Positions 52,605-62,075 of a DNA stretch of 64,000 nucleotides are shown in pieces. Source of the stretch: Dothistroma septosporum (taxonomy: Eukaryota > Ascomycota > Dothideomycetes > Mycosphaerellales > Mycosphaerellaceae); the NCBI GenBank assembly GCA_002236755.2, contig NBZP02000006.1:437326-501325 (forward strand). The letters run 5' to 3'. A program made the translations under genes and the position numbers. Within the stretch, counting starts at the first letter, position 1, and each line of letters opens with the position of its first letter. A model generated the notes under the pieces. The model saw only the letters and a program-made list of their open reading frames with translations, was not told the origin of the DNA and ran no database searches.

Positions 52605-53688
52605 ACGAACGATGTATCAGGGGGCCTCCTCGATTCACCTCCTCACCTGCTTATCAATGACCCTCGCCGAGCAGCAGCACAGTAAAAGCCTCCCCATCCT
52701 CCGACGTCCTCTGCATCCCGGCCCTCATAGAGCATCAACCCACTCCCTTCACTCTGGCTTGATCCCGCTGTGGACAAGGATTACGGCTCCCAGCCGGCAG
52801 CATCTTAAGCCATATAGCTGACCAACAAAGTTCCCTTTGGACAACCCAGGATGATCGAGTGGAAGATTCCAAAGTCCACAATTTATGATACGACTCGCGA
52901 CTCAGATTCGACGTTGATTTGTGACCATCCTGGTGCGTCGAACAGACAATGCGCGTGCTCAGTCAGAAAGCGCGTTCTTCTCTCCAGACACCTCGCGGCT
53001 CATATGCGAGAGCTGTTGGGTACGGGTTCTTTTACATTTCTGGGGTGAGATGTGGTGTTGGGTGAGGGTGCGTGATGCGCCCGAGACGGGGTGGGAGGTG
53101 GGTTTTGCTTGCCTGGAAGGCGTTGATGGTGGCAAGGTGGATCTTAGAGATTTCAGCTGGAAGCTTGTTGAAAATACAGAGCAGGATGTGGCGCACGAAG
53201 GAGTCGAAATTGAGATAGAAGCAAAAAGGCGAGCGGATTGCTGGTGCAGGGACGCAATGAGTGCCTCCAACGATACGCTCGTGGGCATCCTGTCAGCATA
53301 CGCATTATGCCTCTGGACCACAGGCATCTCCTTCGACATTCGATCGGTACGGAAGACAAATGTTCGGATATACAAAGGCATATCCTTGTCTGTCGAGGTT
53401 GCGGCATTAGGAAGAGGCCTGTTCTGCGGCCGCGAGTATCCTCGAGCTGTATGTGCCACGCCGTTGAAGGCAAGCATTCACAGCGTTGCTTTTAACACGT
53501 GGGTGCTCTGCTGATGTAAGCTCACACCGATCATCATGATCGGATTGTATGCTCGTGACACAGAGCTCGCATGTGAAGCTGCACACCCCTGTCACCTGCA
53601 GCTTGGCAATTTCCTGAGAACGCACGCAAGACCACACCTCACTCGTCAACAGCAACATCTCCACCGTAAATCCACTATTTGTGCCTCG
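52605..53688. other. Intergenic region with one ambiguous ORF
   Basis: A plus-strand frame from ATG 53050 to 53514 (155 aa) reads WEVGFACLEGVDGGKVDLRD and WKLVENTEQDVAHEGVEIEI, which is plausible protein sequence. The opposite strand is open over almost the same interval (53477-52959), and I recognise neither. I leave both out as genes. The remainder holds the 3' side of RFT1 and the promoter of the F-box-like gene. Confidence 0.4.
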
Positions 53689-54507
53689 ATGGCGGCGAAC
53701 AGCGGCTGTCACAACGAAGGCGAGCACGCAAGCCTAAAACAGGATATGCCATCCATCGGCGCGGCAGATGCGCGATTCGAGGCATCCGCTCCAACGAAGA
53801 CTACGGCGGTGCAGACGGTTTTCAACACATACGAGCTGCTGGAGCAGATTCTGCTGCTACTGCCTCTCCACAAGCTCCACTCGATCCAAAGAGTCGCACG
53901 CAGCTGGCAAGCGCTCATCGAGAGGTCTCACCGTCTGAGTCAGGCGATGTTCCTCATGCCCAGTAGCCAACCCATCACACCGAATTCTTCCATCAGCGAT
54001 CACGTTTCCTACAACACGCACTTCAAGCTCAATCCGGTCGTCCTTGCTGAAACCGACTGCCCCGAACATGAGAGACATTTCGCCTTCAGAAGCTTGCAGG
54101 CCATGGCGCAAAGCCTCATCGCCCAACGCCACACCCACGATGAAGTCCAGATCAGCATCACCTCTGGCTGGCTAGAGCTGTTGGGTTGCAGAGGTCACGA
54201 CTCGCGCCGCTGGATGTACATCACTCAGCCGCCAATAACACAACTGGAGCTGGTGGTTTACCGACGCGCAACCGAAGGAGTGCGCAACACTTACAGGTTC
54301 ACCGCTCGAAGGCATCTTCGTTGGGGCAACATCATAGCCGGAGGAAGAGAAAAGCTGCAGGAGATAGTCAGAGATCCGGAGCTATTGATGCTCAACAGAA
54401 TTTATCTCAAAGTGCCGGCGAACGTGCACTGCGCTATCAGAGAGTGTGATGGACAGCATGGTATCGACGGATTGTGTAAGTGCTTGCGCTTTTTCGTGGC
54501 GACATGA
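53689..54507 (+). CDS. F-box-like domain protein, 272 aa
   Basis: The ATG at 53689 gives a protein with a helical F-box-like domain at about residues 42-90: VFNTYELLEQILLLLPLHKL, then IQRVARSWQALIERSHRLSQ and AMFLMP. The central region, HFKLNPVVLAET, leads to a C-terminal part rich in strands with ITQLELVVYRRATEGVRNTY. It ends CAIRECDGQHGIDGLCKCLRF and a few more residues. This family is abundant in Dothideomycetes. The domain suggests a Skp1-binding adaptor, but substrates are unknown. N-terminal-only relatives are at 32.7-33.4 kb, and a broken C-terminal copy follows at 54712-55107. A GTAAGT string near the stop is probably not used. Confidence 0.8.
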   Translation: MAANSGCHNEGEHASLKQDMPSIGAADARFEASAPTKTTAVQTVFNTYELLEQILLLLPLHKLHSIQRVARSWQALIERSHRLSQAMFLMPSSQPITPNSSISDHVSYNTHFKLNPVVLAETDCPEHERHFAFRSLQAMAQSLIAQRHTHDEVQISITSGWLELLGCRGHDSRRWMYITQPPITQLELVVYRRATEGVRNTYRFTARRHLRWGNIIAGGREKLQEIVRDPELLMLNRIYLKVPANVHCAIRECDGQHGIDGLCKCLRFFVAT

Positions 54508-54711
54508 AAAGAATCTCGAGGATGGCGTAGGGTGGGTGTGAGGGAACAAGGAATGTACAGGTAGTATGTGGTTTGCCTGGGTGTTTCGAGATAGATTGCA
54601 TGGTCTGAGGTGTTTCGACCAAAGGCCATCATGCATATGTCAGAAGCAGAGAAATTGTACTAAAGGGAACCCTTACGGAGAAGGGGGCGGTAAGATTTCG
54701 CTCGGAAAAGT

Positions 54712-55107
54712 TTGAGACTCGTGTGCCGATTTGTGAAGTCGCTCACCCTATCAACGGCCAGCACTCTCTCCTATTTCGCCGACTCAGATTTATTGCCTCT
54801 CTTCTCTCAAACGACCCCAGATGGAGGCGGCAGCTACAATTGTATACTACCTACAGGTCCACATGCCTCGATCCACAACCCCAGAGGCCTCACCTTTGAC
54901 GGCCTCTGCGATGTGGTCATCTAGCATCCTTGCTGTAGAGGATTGGCGCTTCCGGAGGGGGCCTGGGATCCGAAGAACTTTCACACATCTTTCCATTGTT
55001 GCTTCATGGCTAACGACCAGGAGCTGGGAAAGAAGATTGTGGAGTGCGATGAGATGAAGGATGAGAATGGCCGGTGCACGTGCTTGCGGATGTTTCTGCC
55101 AGCTTGA
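54712..55107 (+). pseudogene. Partial F-box-family copy (C-terminal half) with in-frame TAG
   Basis: One frame runs from ATG 54712 to TGA 55105-55107 and is broken only by TAG at 54922-54924. Before the stop it reads PHASIHNPRGLTFDGLCDVV. After it come GLALPEGAWDPKNFHTSFH and IVECDEMKDENGRCTCLRMF, which parallels the C-terminus of the gene just upstream (AIRECDGQHGIDGLCKCLRF). The N-terminal F-box-like domain is missing. CAG-to-TAG would explain the stop. I read it as a truncated duplicate that is decaying. Confidence 0.55.
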
Positions 55108-55300
55108 GAAGGCAGTCAGCAACGTCGAGTGTCCCTTCCGGTATTGATTGTGTCGCGGAGAGGATGACGAGTTGGACGATAGACGAAAGTTCGTACGGTG
55201 TCATTTCCCAGACCAATGGTATCTTCGATTTTGACCTAGTAACGCCACGCAAATGCTCCAACCCGAACGCCGCGCCATGCAGCCATGATCATGGAAACGC

Positions 55301-56701
55301 CTACTTTTCAGTAGCAAGCACCATTTTCTCTCGTTCACTCCGCCTCGCCTTCTGTCCTTTCCTGGTATGCTTCCTCTCATTCTCCTCACGTCGCTTGATA
55401 CTCTTCAGCTCCACTCCCTTGATTTCGCCCGCCTTCTTCACCACCTTCGGCACATGCCTATGCCTGGCAATTCTCCTAATCTCTGGCATGTGCTTCCACC
55501 GCTCCTTCAGCGCCTCATCGTATTCCAGCTTTTGTCTCTCTCGCGCACTCTTGACGCCACTTCGCTGGCTTGCATGGGCTCTCCATAATCGAATGTTACC
55601 ATCATCAGATCCAGACATGATATAGGTTGAGTCGCCAGTGAAAGTCGTCGAGAAGACTCGCTGCATGCGCTTCGTGTGGTAGACATCTCGGCTGTGGCCA
55701 GACTTCTGTGGCGTCCAAAGGCGTAGCGTGCGATCGTAAGATGCTGAGACGAGCTCCTGACCAGTAGGCGAGAAGGAGACGTCCATGACGGCTGAGACGT
55801 GATCTTTGAGGACATTCAAGGCTCGAGTCAGGTTCCGAGTGTCGAAAAGGTAGATGTTATGGTCTTCGTTTGCAAGCGCGAGGTTGAAAGGCTCGATCGG
55901 GTTCCATGCAATGCTGTTACTAGACATGGTGAGGACTGATCGATGAAGAGGAGAGGATGTCCGCAAATCGTAAAGCACAAGCGATCGATCGGAGGCGCAA
56001 GAAGCCAGGAGTGATGTTTCGGACTGGTTGAAGGACAAAGCATTGATCGTGTCGATGGCAGTCGGCCATGCAAGAGTCTGGCTGGGGGTGGTTGAAGGCC
56101 GCTCCAGGTCGTATAGCTGGATCGCAGAGGATGCAGCTGCGGCGAACGCAGGCTCGTGTCGGTGCATCGTCAACGAGGTGAAGGCACTCGATCCCAGCCA
56201 AGTAGCAGTCGGCTTACTACCCTTCATCGTGTTGTAAGGGTCGTAGAGCTTAACCGTCCTGTCTGCGCCACAACTCAACAGCTTCCTCCCTTGTGTCCAG
56301 CACATGCCCTTGACGATATTCGCGTGCGCCTGCGTCTGCCACACTTCTTCCCGACTGGGCACATCCCACACTTTTAGCACTCCATCACCACTTCCACTTG
56401 CCAAATTGTCCAGCGCATTTGGGTCTTTCGCCAGCTTATACACTCCGTCCACGTGACCCTTTCCTAGCTGAGCAACAAAGGGCGCAGCGAACATGCGCTC
56501 CATCTTGGTTGCATTGAGAGCCCGAGTGTATTCCCTGGCCCGCTCAAATGGGTGCAGAGCGGGATCGAGGTTGCGAGGTTGGCGGGCGACATCGCTACCG
56601 GGAGTCTGAATGGAGCTCGATGAGCGAGTGAGAGCTTTGATTTTCTGTTTTGTAGTCAATGTGCTGCAATCCAGACGCTGTGTACATTTAGCACATACCA
56701 T
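55301..56701 (-). CDS. SOF1: SOF1, U3 snoRNP / small-subunit processome WD40 protein, 448 aa
   Basis: Exon 1 codes only for the initiator Met (56701-56699). An intron of 54 nt follows (GTATGT donor, TTGACTAC branch region, AAACAG acceptor), and exon 2 runs 56644-55301. The joined start MKIKALTRSS matches the yeast Sof1 start MKIKTIKRS; without splicing the frame would carry an odd cysteine-rich leader. Conserved blocks: PRNLDPALHPFERAREYTRA, ALNATKMERMFAAPFVAQLG, several WD repeats, and the Sof1 C-terminal module with HMPEIRRIARHRHVPKVVKK. It acts in the nucleolus in 18S rRNA maturation. Length fits. It shares a short divergent promoter with RPN6. Confidence 0.95.
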   Translation of the reverse strand: MVCAKCTQRLDCSTLTTKQKIKALTRSSSSIQTPGSDVARQPRNLDPALHPFERAREYTRALNATKMERMFAAPFVAQLGKGHVDGVYKLAKDPNALDNLASGSGDGVLKVWDVPSREEVWQTQAHANIVKGMCWTQGRKLLSCGADRTVKLYDPYNTMKGSKPTATWLGSSAFTSLTMHRHEPAFAAAASSAIQLYDLERPSTTPSQTLAWPTAIDTINALSFNQSETSLLASCASDRSLVLYDLRTSSPLHRSVLTMSSNSIAWNPIEPFNLALANEDHNIYLFDTRNLTRALNVLKDHVSAVMDVSFSPTGQELVSASYDRTLRLWTPQKSGHSRDVYHTKRMQRVFSTTFTGDSTYIMSGSDDGNIRLWRAHASQRSGVKSARERQKLEYDEALKERWKHMPEIRRIARHRHVPKVVKKAGEIKGVELKSIKRREENERKHTRKGQKARRSEREKMVLATEK

Positions 56702-56967
56702 GATCGATCCATGATCGTGAAAGAAGTTCGCGATGGCAAGAAAGATTTGGGAAAGTGCTAGCAGCGGGACTGAGGCCGGCGCTTGTGAAACCTTGTTGGC
56801 CGATCACTCGCGTGTCGCTTCGGAGCCTCCAGCTGCAGCTTCGAAGTGGAATCAGCCATCGACACAAACAACGCACCTTTCATCACAGTACTTCATCACA
56901 GTGCTCGAATCACCTTAGGCGTAAGACATTACACAACCGATCAACTCGACGAAGTAAGGAATTCAAG
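56702..56967. promoter_or_regulatory. Bidirectional promoter SOF1 / RPN6
   Basis: This 266-bp interval separates the two start codons, so a shared promoter region is likely. I do not see a clear proteasome-associated control element (GGTGGCAAA). Confidence 0.6.
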
Positions 56968-58292
56968 ATGGCGGTGGAGGAGAACGCCAAGCGGATAGAA
57001 GAGGCGAAGAAGCTGGCCAAAGATCAACCACAGAAGGCAGAGCAGATCTACAAGGACGTCTTGTCAAAACCACCGGGAACAAACGAGAGAGCTGTGCGCG
57101 ACTTTGAAAATGCTCTCACGGGTCTGGGCGAGCTGTACAGGGATGGAAAGCGGACAGAGGATCTGGCCAACCTCATCCAGCAAACACGAGAATCACTGTC
57201 GGGATTCGCAAGAGCGAAGATCGCAAAGCTAGGTATGTCGTGATCGAGGTATCATTGGAAAGACAGAGGTACTGACGTTTGATAGTGCGCCAGCTTCTCG
57301 ACTACCTCGCCGCTATCCCGAACACCGTCGACACTCAGATTACCGTCACAAAGTCATGCATCGACTGGGCCGTTTCTCAAAGGCAAGGCTTCCTTCGCCA
57401 GAGCTTGGAGGTCCGTCTCGTAAATCTCCACATGCAGAAGCAGGACTATTACGATGCGCTCACCCTCATCAACCGTCTGCTGAAAGAGCTGAAGCGTCTG
57501 GATGACAAGTTGGTGCTGGTGGAGGTGCAGCTTCTGGAGAGCAAGGTCTACCATGCACTGGGCAACATTCCCAAGGGAAGAGCAGCTCTGACGAGTGCGC
57601 GGACAAGCGCTGCCTCAGTCTACACACCTCCACTTCTCCAAGCCGGCCTGGACATGCAATCGGGTCAGCTGCACGCAGAGGATGGAGACTTCAACACTTC
57701 CTTCTCATACTTCATCGAAGCCATGGAAGGTTACCACTCGCAGGATGACCCTGTCAAGGCCACGGCCGCACTGCAGTACATGCTGCTGTGTAAGATCATG
57801 CTCAACCTCAAGGACGATGTTGACGCGCTCATGACCTCCAAGCACGCCATTCGATACGCAGGCAAGGGACTCGACGCCATGAAGGCCGTTGCACGAGCAC
57901 ACAACAACCGCAGTCTGGAGGAATACGAGCAGGCGCTACATGCATACCGCTACGAGCTCGGCAGCGATCGTTTCATCGCTTCACATCTCCGCCGTCTGTA
58001 CGACAGCATGTTGGAGCAGAATTTGATCAAGGTCATCGAGCCATTCTCAAGAGTCGAGATCAGCCATGTCGCGAAGATGGTCGGACTGGATCAAGCACAG
58101 GTCGAGCGCAAGCTTGGTCAAATGATCCTCGACCATGTCATAGTCGGCGTTCTCGATCAGGGCAAGGGTGTGCTCGAGATCTTTGAGGAGAGCGAGCGCG
58201 ACAAGAGTTATGATGCTGCTCTTGACACAATCGAGAAGTTGGGAAGCGTGGTGGATGTGCTCTACACGAACCAGGCGACTCTGCTTGAGTAG
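56968..58292 (+). CDS. RPN6: 26S proteasome regulatory subunit RPN6, 423 aa
   Basis: Exons 56968-57232 and 57286-58292, 53-nt intron (GTATGT donor, GTACTGACGT branch, TGATAG acceptor), joining AKIAKLVRQLLDYLAAIP. The N-terminal solenoid includes FENALTGLGELYRDGKRTED. The middle has SQRQGFLRQSLEVRLVNLHM and HSQDDPVKATAALQYMLLCK. The C-terminal PCI domain, YDSMLEQNLIKVIEPFSRVE and HVAKMVGLDQAQVERKLGQM, is characteristic of Rpn6/PSMD11. It clamps lid to base and core in the 26S proteasome. Length fits the family. Confidence 0.96.
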
Positions 58293-58680
58293 ACGGTACG
58301 TGGAGCATTGCGAGACGCATTGTATGATACCAATCGTTGCCTTGCTGCCATGTATAGTAGCAGAAGCACTCGACGCTGTGGATAGAGCAGCCATGCAAAG
58401 CAAGCACAGACGCTCGCACGCAATGGCCAATCACCATATTCACGATTCGCTACAAGTTTGCCGCTTCCGTCATAGCAGTACTCTCACGTGACAGCGATCT
58501 CGCCCGAGCGTCACAGTAACTCCGATGCTCCAAAAGAAGCTTTGTAGCGATCCTCAGAACCGCATCATACTTTCCTATCGACCTCTTAACAGTGCACATA
58601 CACCACCAACACCTTTCTTCCATCGAACAGTACCCATATTACCGCCAAAGAAGCGCTACACATCCAGAAGAACCGTAACA
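58293..58680. other. Intergenic region between RPN6 and ISU1
   Basis: About 390 bp with no supported gene. The ISU1 frame is open upstream of its ATG but without conserved sequence, so this is leader and promoter. Confidence 0.5.
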
Positions 58681-59298
58681 ATGTTCAAGCGCGTCTTTGC
58701 CACCGTCCCGGCGCAAGCCAGCGCTGCCGTCCGTCAAGCAGCAACCTCATCCGCCCGCCCACAATTCGCCTCAACCATCACAAAAGCATCTCTCGCCGCA
58801 CCCGCACGCCGCTCCTACCATGAAAAGGTCCTTGACCACTACAACAATCCCCGAAATGTCGGATCCATGAAGAAGGACGATGCAGACGTCGGCACCGGCC
58901 TCGTTGGCGCCCCTGCCTGCGGAGACGTCATGAAGCTGCAAATCAAAGTCGGCAAAAACGCGGACGGACAGGACATGATCGATGAGGTGAAATTTAAGAC
59001 TTTTGGGTGTGGATCTGCGATCGCGAGTAGCAGCTATCTGACGGAGTTGGTAAGGGGAATGACCTTGGAAGAGGCGGGGAGGATTAGGAATACGGAGATT
59101 GCAAAGGAGCTTTGCCTACCTCCTGTCAAGCTTCACTGCTCTATGCTTGCTGAAGATGCAATCAAGAGCGCGATAAACAACTACTACACCAAGAACCCCA
59201 AGGCGAGAGCGACCGACCTGGGTGGGACTGGAGCTGCAATGCCGAAGATCGAGATTGAGAAGATCGGATCAAACGACAACGTTCAGCCGTCGCTATGA
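58681..59298 (+). CDS. ISU1: Mitochondrial iron-sulfur cluster scaffold ISU1, 205 aa
   Basis: Intronless. The first ~45 residues are rich in Arg, Ala and Ser without acids (MFKRVFATVPAQASAAVRQA), a mitochondrial presequence. The IscU fold begins at YHEKVLDHYNNPRNVGSM. Cluster ligands are Cys80 (GAPACGD), Cys110 (FGCGSA) and Cys153 (LHCSML). LPPVK at 146-150 is the Hsp70 (Ssq1) binding motif. The C-terminal extension with TDLGGTGAAMPKIEIEKIGS is longer than in bacterial IscU. It builds 2Fe-2S clusters with Nfs1 and frataxin in the matrix. The start at 58681 gives the presequence directly. Confidence 0.97.
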   Translation: MFKRVFATVPAQASAAVRQAATSSARPQFASTITKASLAAPARRSYHEKVLDHYNNPRNVGSMKKDDADVGTGLVGAPACGDVMKLQIKVGKNADGQDMIDEVKFKTFGCGSAIASSSYLTELVRGMTLEEAGRIRNTEIAKELCLPPVKLHCSMLAEDAIKSAINNYYTKNPKARATDLGGTGAAMPKIEIEKIGSNDNVQPSL

Positions 59299-59851
59299 GG
59301 GGTGGCCGGAAACATGAGAAGATCGTGATGACCAGACTGAGAGGAATATCTTTGATGATGCTTTAGCGGGTCTTTCTTTTCTTTTGCACATATGTGGTCT
59401 GGGTGGCAAACAGCAAAGGATGTGATACTACTGGGATAGGAACGATCAGACTCTTGTCAGTAGATGGACGTGCACTGGGAGACATAGCTACGTATACTAG
59501 GTAGCGATGGAGAAATCACTCGCTAACACCATCTCATTTCAGTTAAGATGCTCACCCCGTGTGTCTCCTCGTCAAAAATCCCCATGCCTATCGGTTACGT
59601 CTGACAAGCATCTATACTTTGAGGCTGAGTGAGGGCATGTCACGATACATGTATTAAATCGTACCTTACTTTCGCTTCAACATCACGATTTCAGAGGTTG
59701 CAATCAACTTCCCGTTGCGCATCACTATCATATCTACCACGCGCTCCCGCCAGCCTACTACATATCGGCTGCACCTTCGATCAATTCATCGTTACTCACA
59801 AAAGTGCAACCTTTACCAAGCTACGAGGAAGCCGTGGCCCAGCAAGTTCCA
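59299..59851. other. Region between ISU1 and the gene at 59852
   Basis: The plus strand is open in the frame of the next gene from about 59650, with readable protein such as ALPPAYYISAAPSINSSLLT, but no ATG precedes it in that frame. It may be an upstream exon whose start I cannot place, or leader sequence. Confidence 0.4.
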
Positions 59852-60735
59852 ATGTCACAACAGTTCCTTTGTGCTTCCTGCGCAAAGCAGGCCGACCATG
59901 TCAAAGAGGGCACAAGGTCCCACGACGGGCTCATAGCGATACTACCTGGCGACATGTCCAACGTAGCTTCTTCCCAACCGCAACAACTCCAGCCAAAAGC
60001 GCGAGAGTCACTTTCTGCAGATCTCACCGCCGTGGTAGCAGGCAAACGCCAGGACCTGCGACCCGCGAACCTCTAAAGCGCGCTGAGCAGCTCGCCGACG
60101 TCCTCCTCTCCGTCATGGAGAAAGACTACTTCCTCTTGGACGAGAAGGTCTACATATCAATGAGGCAGTTCTGGCGGGCCAGCTACATCACACGATGCGT
60201 ACGTGCCCGCAACAAGAGAGGACAGGACATTTACCACTCATATCTCACAAAGCGTATGCATGCGCCTCGTGAGGAATCGCGGATAACGATCGTCGCTGCG
60301 AAGGCTGTATTGCAGAGGTTCATCCCGCCGGGCGCGCTGACGCATGTGTTCTACAAATCTCGACTGCTACATGTACAGATGAAGAGGGAGGCAGGTGTGG
60401 ACGCCCGGGCGATGCGGTTCGGTGGCGATGCGTTTCAGATGTTACCCGCAGTTGCCAAGACGCCGCAGCAGGCAAGGCGACTGTTGTGCAAGGTGGAAGA
60501 GTTCAGAAGGAGCCCGTTTTGGAATGGGCACTGTTGGGAGGAGTTCTTGTCGCAGGTACAGGACCAGATGTCCTTCTCTGACTCGTGGGGACTGAGTATC
60601 GATGCAGGGAGCGGCGAAGTTTTGACACGTTGTATATTTTCAGACATGGCCCCCGGCGGTCACACAACCCATAGACTTTTAGAAGATGGAAGAGTGCCCT
60701 GGTATGCGTGCCAGTCGAGTGAAGGAAGCTCATAG
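59852..60735 (+). CDS. Hypothetical protein, about 275 aa
   Basis: Exons 59852-60034 and 60091-60735 with a 56-nt phase-0 intron (GTAGCA donor, GCGCTGAGC branch, GAGCAG acceptor). The join SADLTAVLADVLLSVMEKDY uses two different open frames, which supports splicing. The front has a CxxC pair (FLCASCAKQ). The second exon is a basic, helical, folded-looking region with LLDEKVYISMRQFWRASYIT and HAPREESRITIVAAKAVLQR, then FWNGHCWEEFLSQVQDQMSF. It has no signal peptide or membrane helix. The start is uncertain, since the same frame is open upstream with PLPSYEEAVAQQ. I do not recognise the family. Confidence 0.6.
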
Positions 60736-61376
60736 GCTACTGCCTGCCTCGTATCCGGTGGAACCGCTCGGAAGTGGGTGTCATCTTGTAAGTGAATCCG
60801 GTCTGGGTTCAGCCTTCCAGATCTCTTATATTAAATGAGCCGTCCACAATGTGCTGTCGCTCATTTCGTGTCAATTACTGGACAAAGGACTGGGGTGACG
60901 AGCAGCGTCAATGCCTCCTTCATCACCGAAGCACTCAGCGGGCCGCTTCAAACCTGTAGTGGGAATCTCACGTTCGAGGCTTGCTTTGTACACTACGTAG
61001 TCCAGACGTACGGCTTAGAGCCACTGTCATAGCACGTCACCACTACTTTCCACAACATGGCTAAGTCGCGTGTGGCGCCCTTTCAATAAGGTCCTACTCG
61101 GAAATCCTTCCCAAACGGCCTGCGGCTGTGTTTGATCCTTTTCGATGACTGTGCCAATGTCTTGTCATGACCTTGATCCCAGATGTGCGTGGGAATGACA
61201 TCTTTACAACGTCCTGAACCTCGCCAGTGTAGCGTAGAGCGCAATGATCACTATAGAGCCGGAGAGTCAGCTGCAAAGGCTTGGCACTGTTATGTCTCCC
61301 AGATCGAATCGTGTCATTCAGGCACTTGACGGACCATGTCTTTACAAACGAAGGGGATGATCTCTCGCGTTGAGCA
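60736..61376. other. Intergenic region before the tandem repeat
   Basis: About 640 bp. A 65-codon plus-strand ORF (60838-61032 from its ATG) has no recognised feature. Nothing else is supported. Confidence 0.45.
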
Positions 61377-62040
61377 AGCCCTTTCGTGTGCTCAAGCTGT
61401 ACATCGGCGGCGTGAACACTGTCGCAAGATTGGAGAGATGCAGCGCGGTGGAACATGGAATCACAGAGATTGAGCTGGAGGATTGTACTCGCTGAGAGAT
61501 GTATCTCATGCTCTCGAGACGACTTGAAGGGAGTCAAAGGCACGTTCGTAGCGTGGATTTTGCTTGAGATGTCGAGGTATATGGCGCGGTGGGAAGCGAG
61601 ATTAAGGATTTGAGCTTCAGAGTCGGGGTTCACGCTCTCAAGACAATCTGGACGGTATTAGAGGCGTAGCGATGGCATAGGAGCTGCTTGAAGGGTAAGG
61701 AGGACAAAGGAATGCAAGAATCGGGCTTGAAATTCTGTTCAAAGGTAAGTAGGTCTCGCGCTCACAAGACGACCTGAGAAATGCCAGAGGCGTGTTCGTA
61801 CCGCAGACACCAGTCAAAGCGGTGAAGCTTGCGCTTCTTGAGCCGTTCCTACGATACATACCACGCTCGCGAGACAGTCCGAAAGGTATCGGAGACGTGC
61901 TCGTACCGTAGAGACCCTCCAGAGCAGCGAAGCATTGGCTTAACGAGCCATTGCTCCGTGTGGTACGTTTCACGCTCACGAGACGATCTAGTGGGCGTCA
62001 GAGGCGCATCAGTACCGTGGACACTATAGAAGGCGGCGAA
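61377..62040. repeat. Diverged tandem repeat, unit about 106-130 bp
   Basis: A recurring block, roughly CACGCTC-ACGAGACGA-CTG, then GGCGTCAGAGGCGTG and TTCGTACCGTGGAC, appears near 61500-61555, 61630-61670, 61755-61806, 61863-61912 and 61971-62020. The anchor GTGTTCGTACCG / GTGCTCGTACCG / GCATCAGTACCG falls at 61791, 61897 and 62005, spacing 106 and 108 bp. A weaker unit may start near 61377. On the minus strand units translate to similar peptides, such as LTPTRSSRERETYH, AFLRSSCERETYL and LTPFKSSREHEIH, across several frames. The array abuts the 3' end of the tyrosyl-tRNA synthetase gene. Confidence 0.65.
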
Positions 62041-62075
62041 GAATGAGACGCGACGCATTCGTTTCTACTGAACGG

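Noticed and set aside
53050..53514. 155-codon ORF with plausible composition
   Set aside because: The opposite strand is equally open over the same interval and no family or splice evidence supports either reading.
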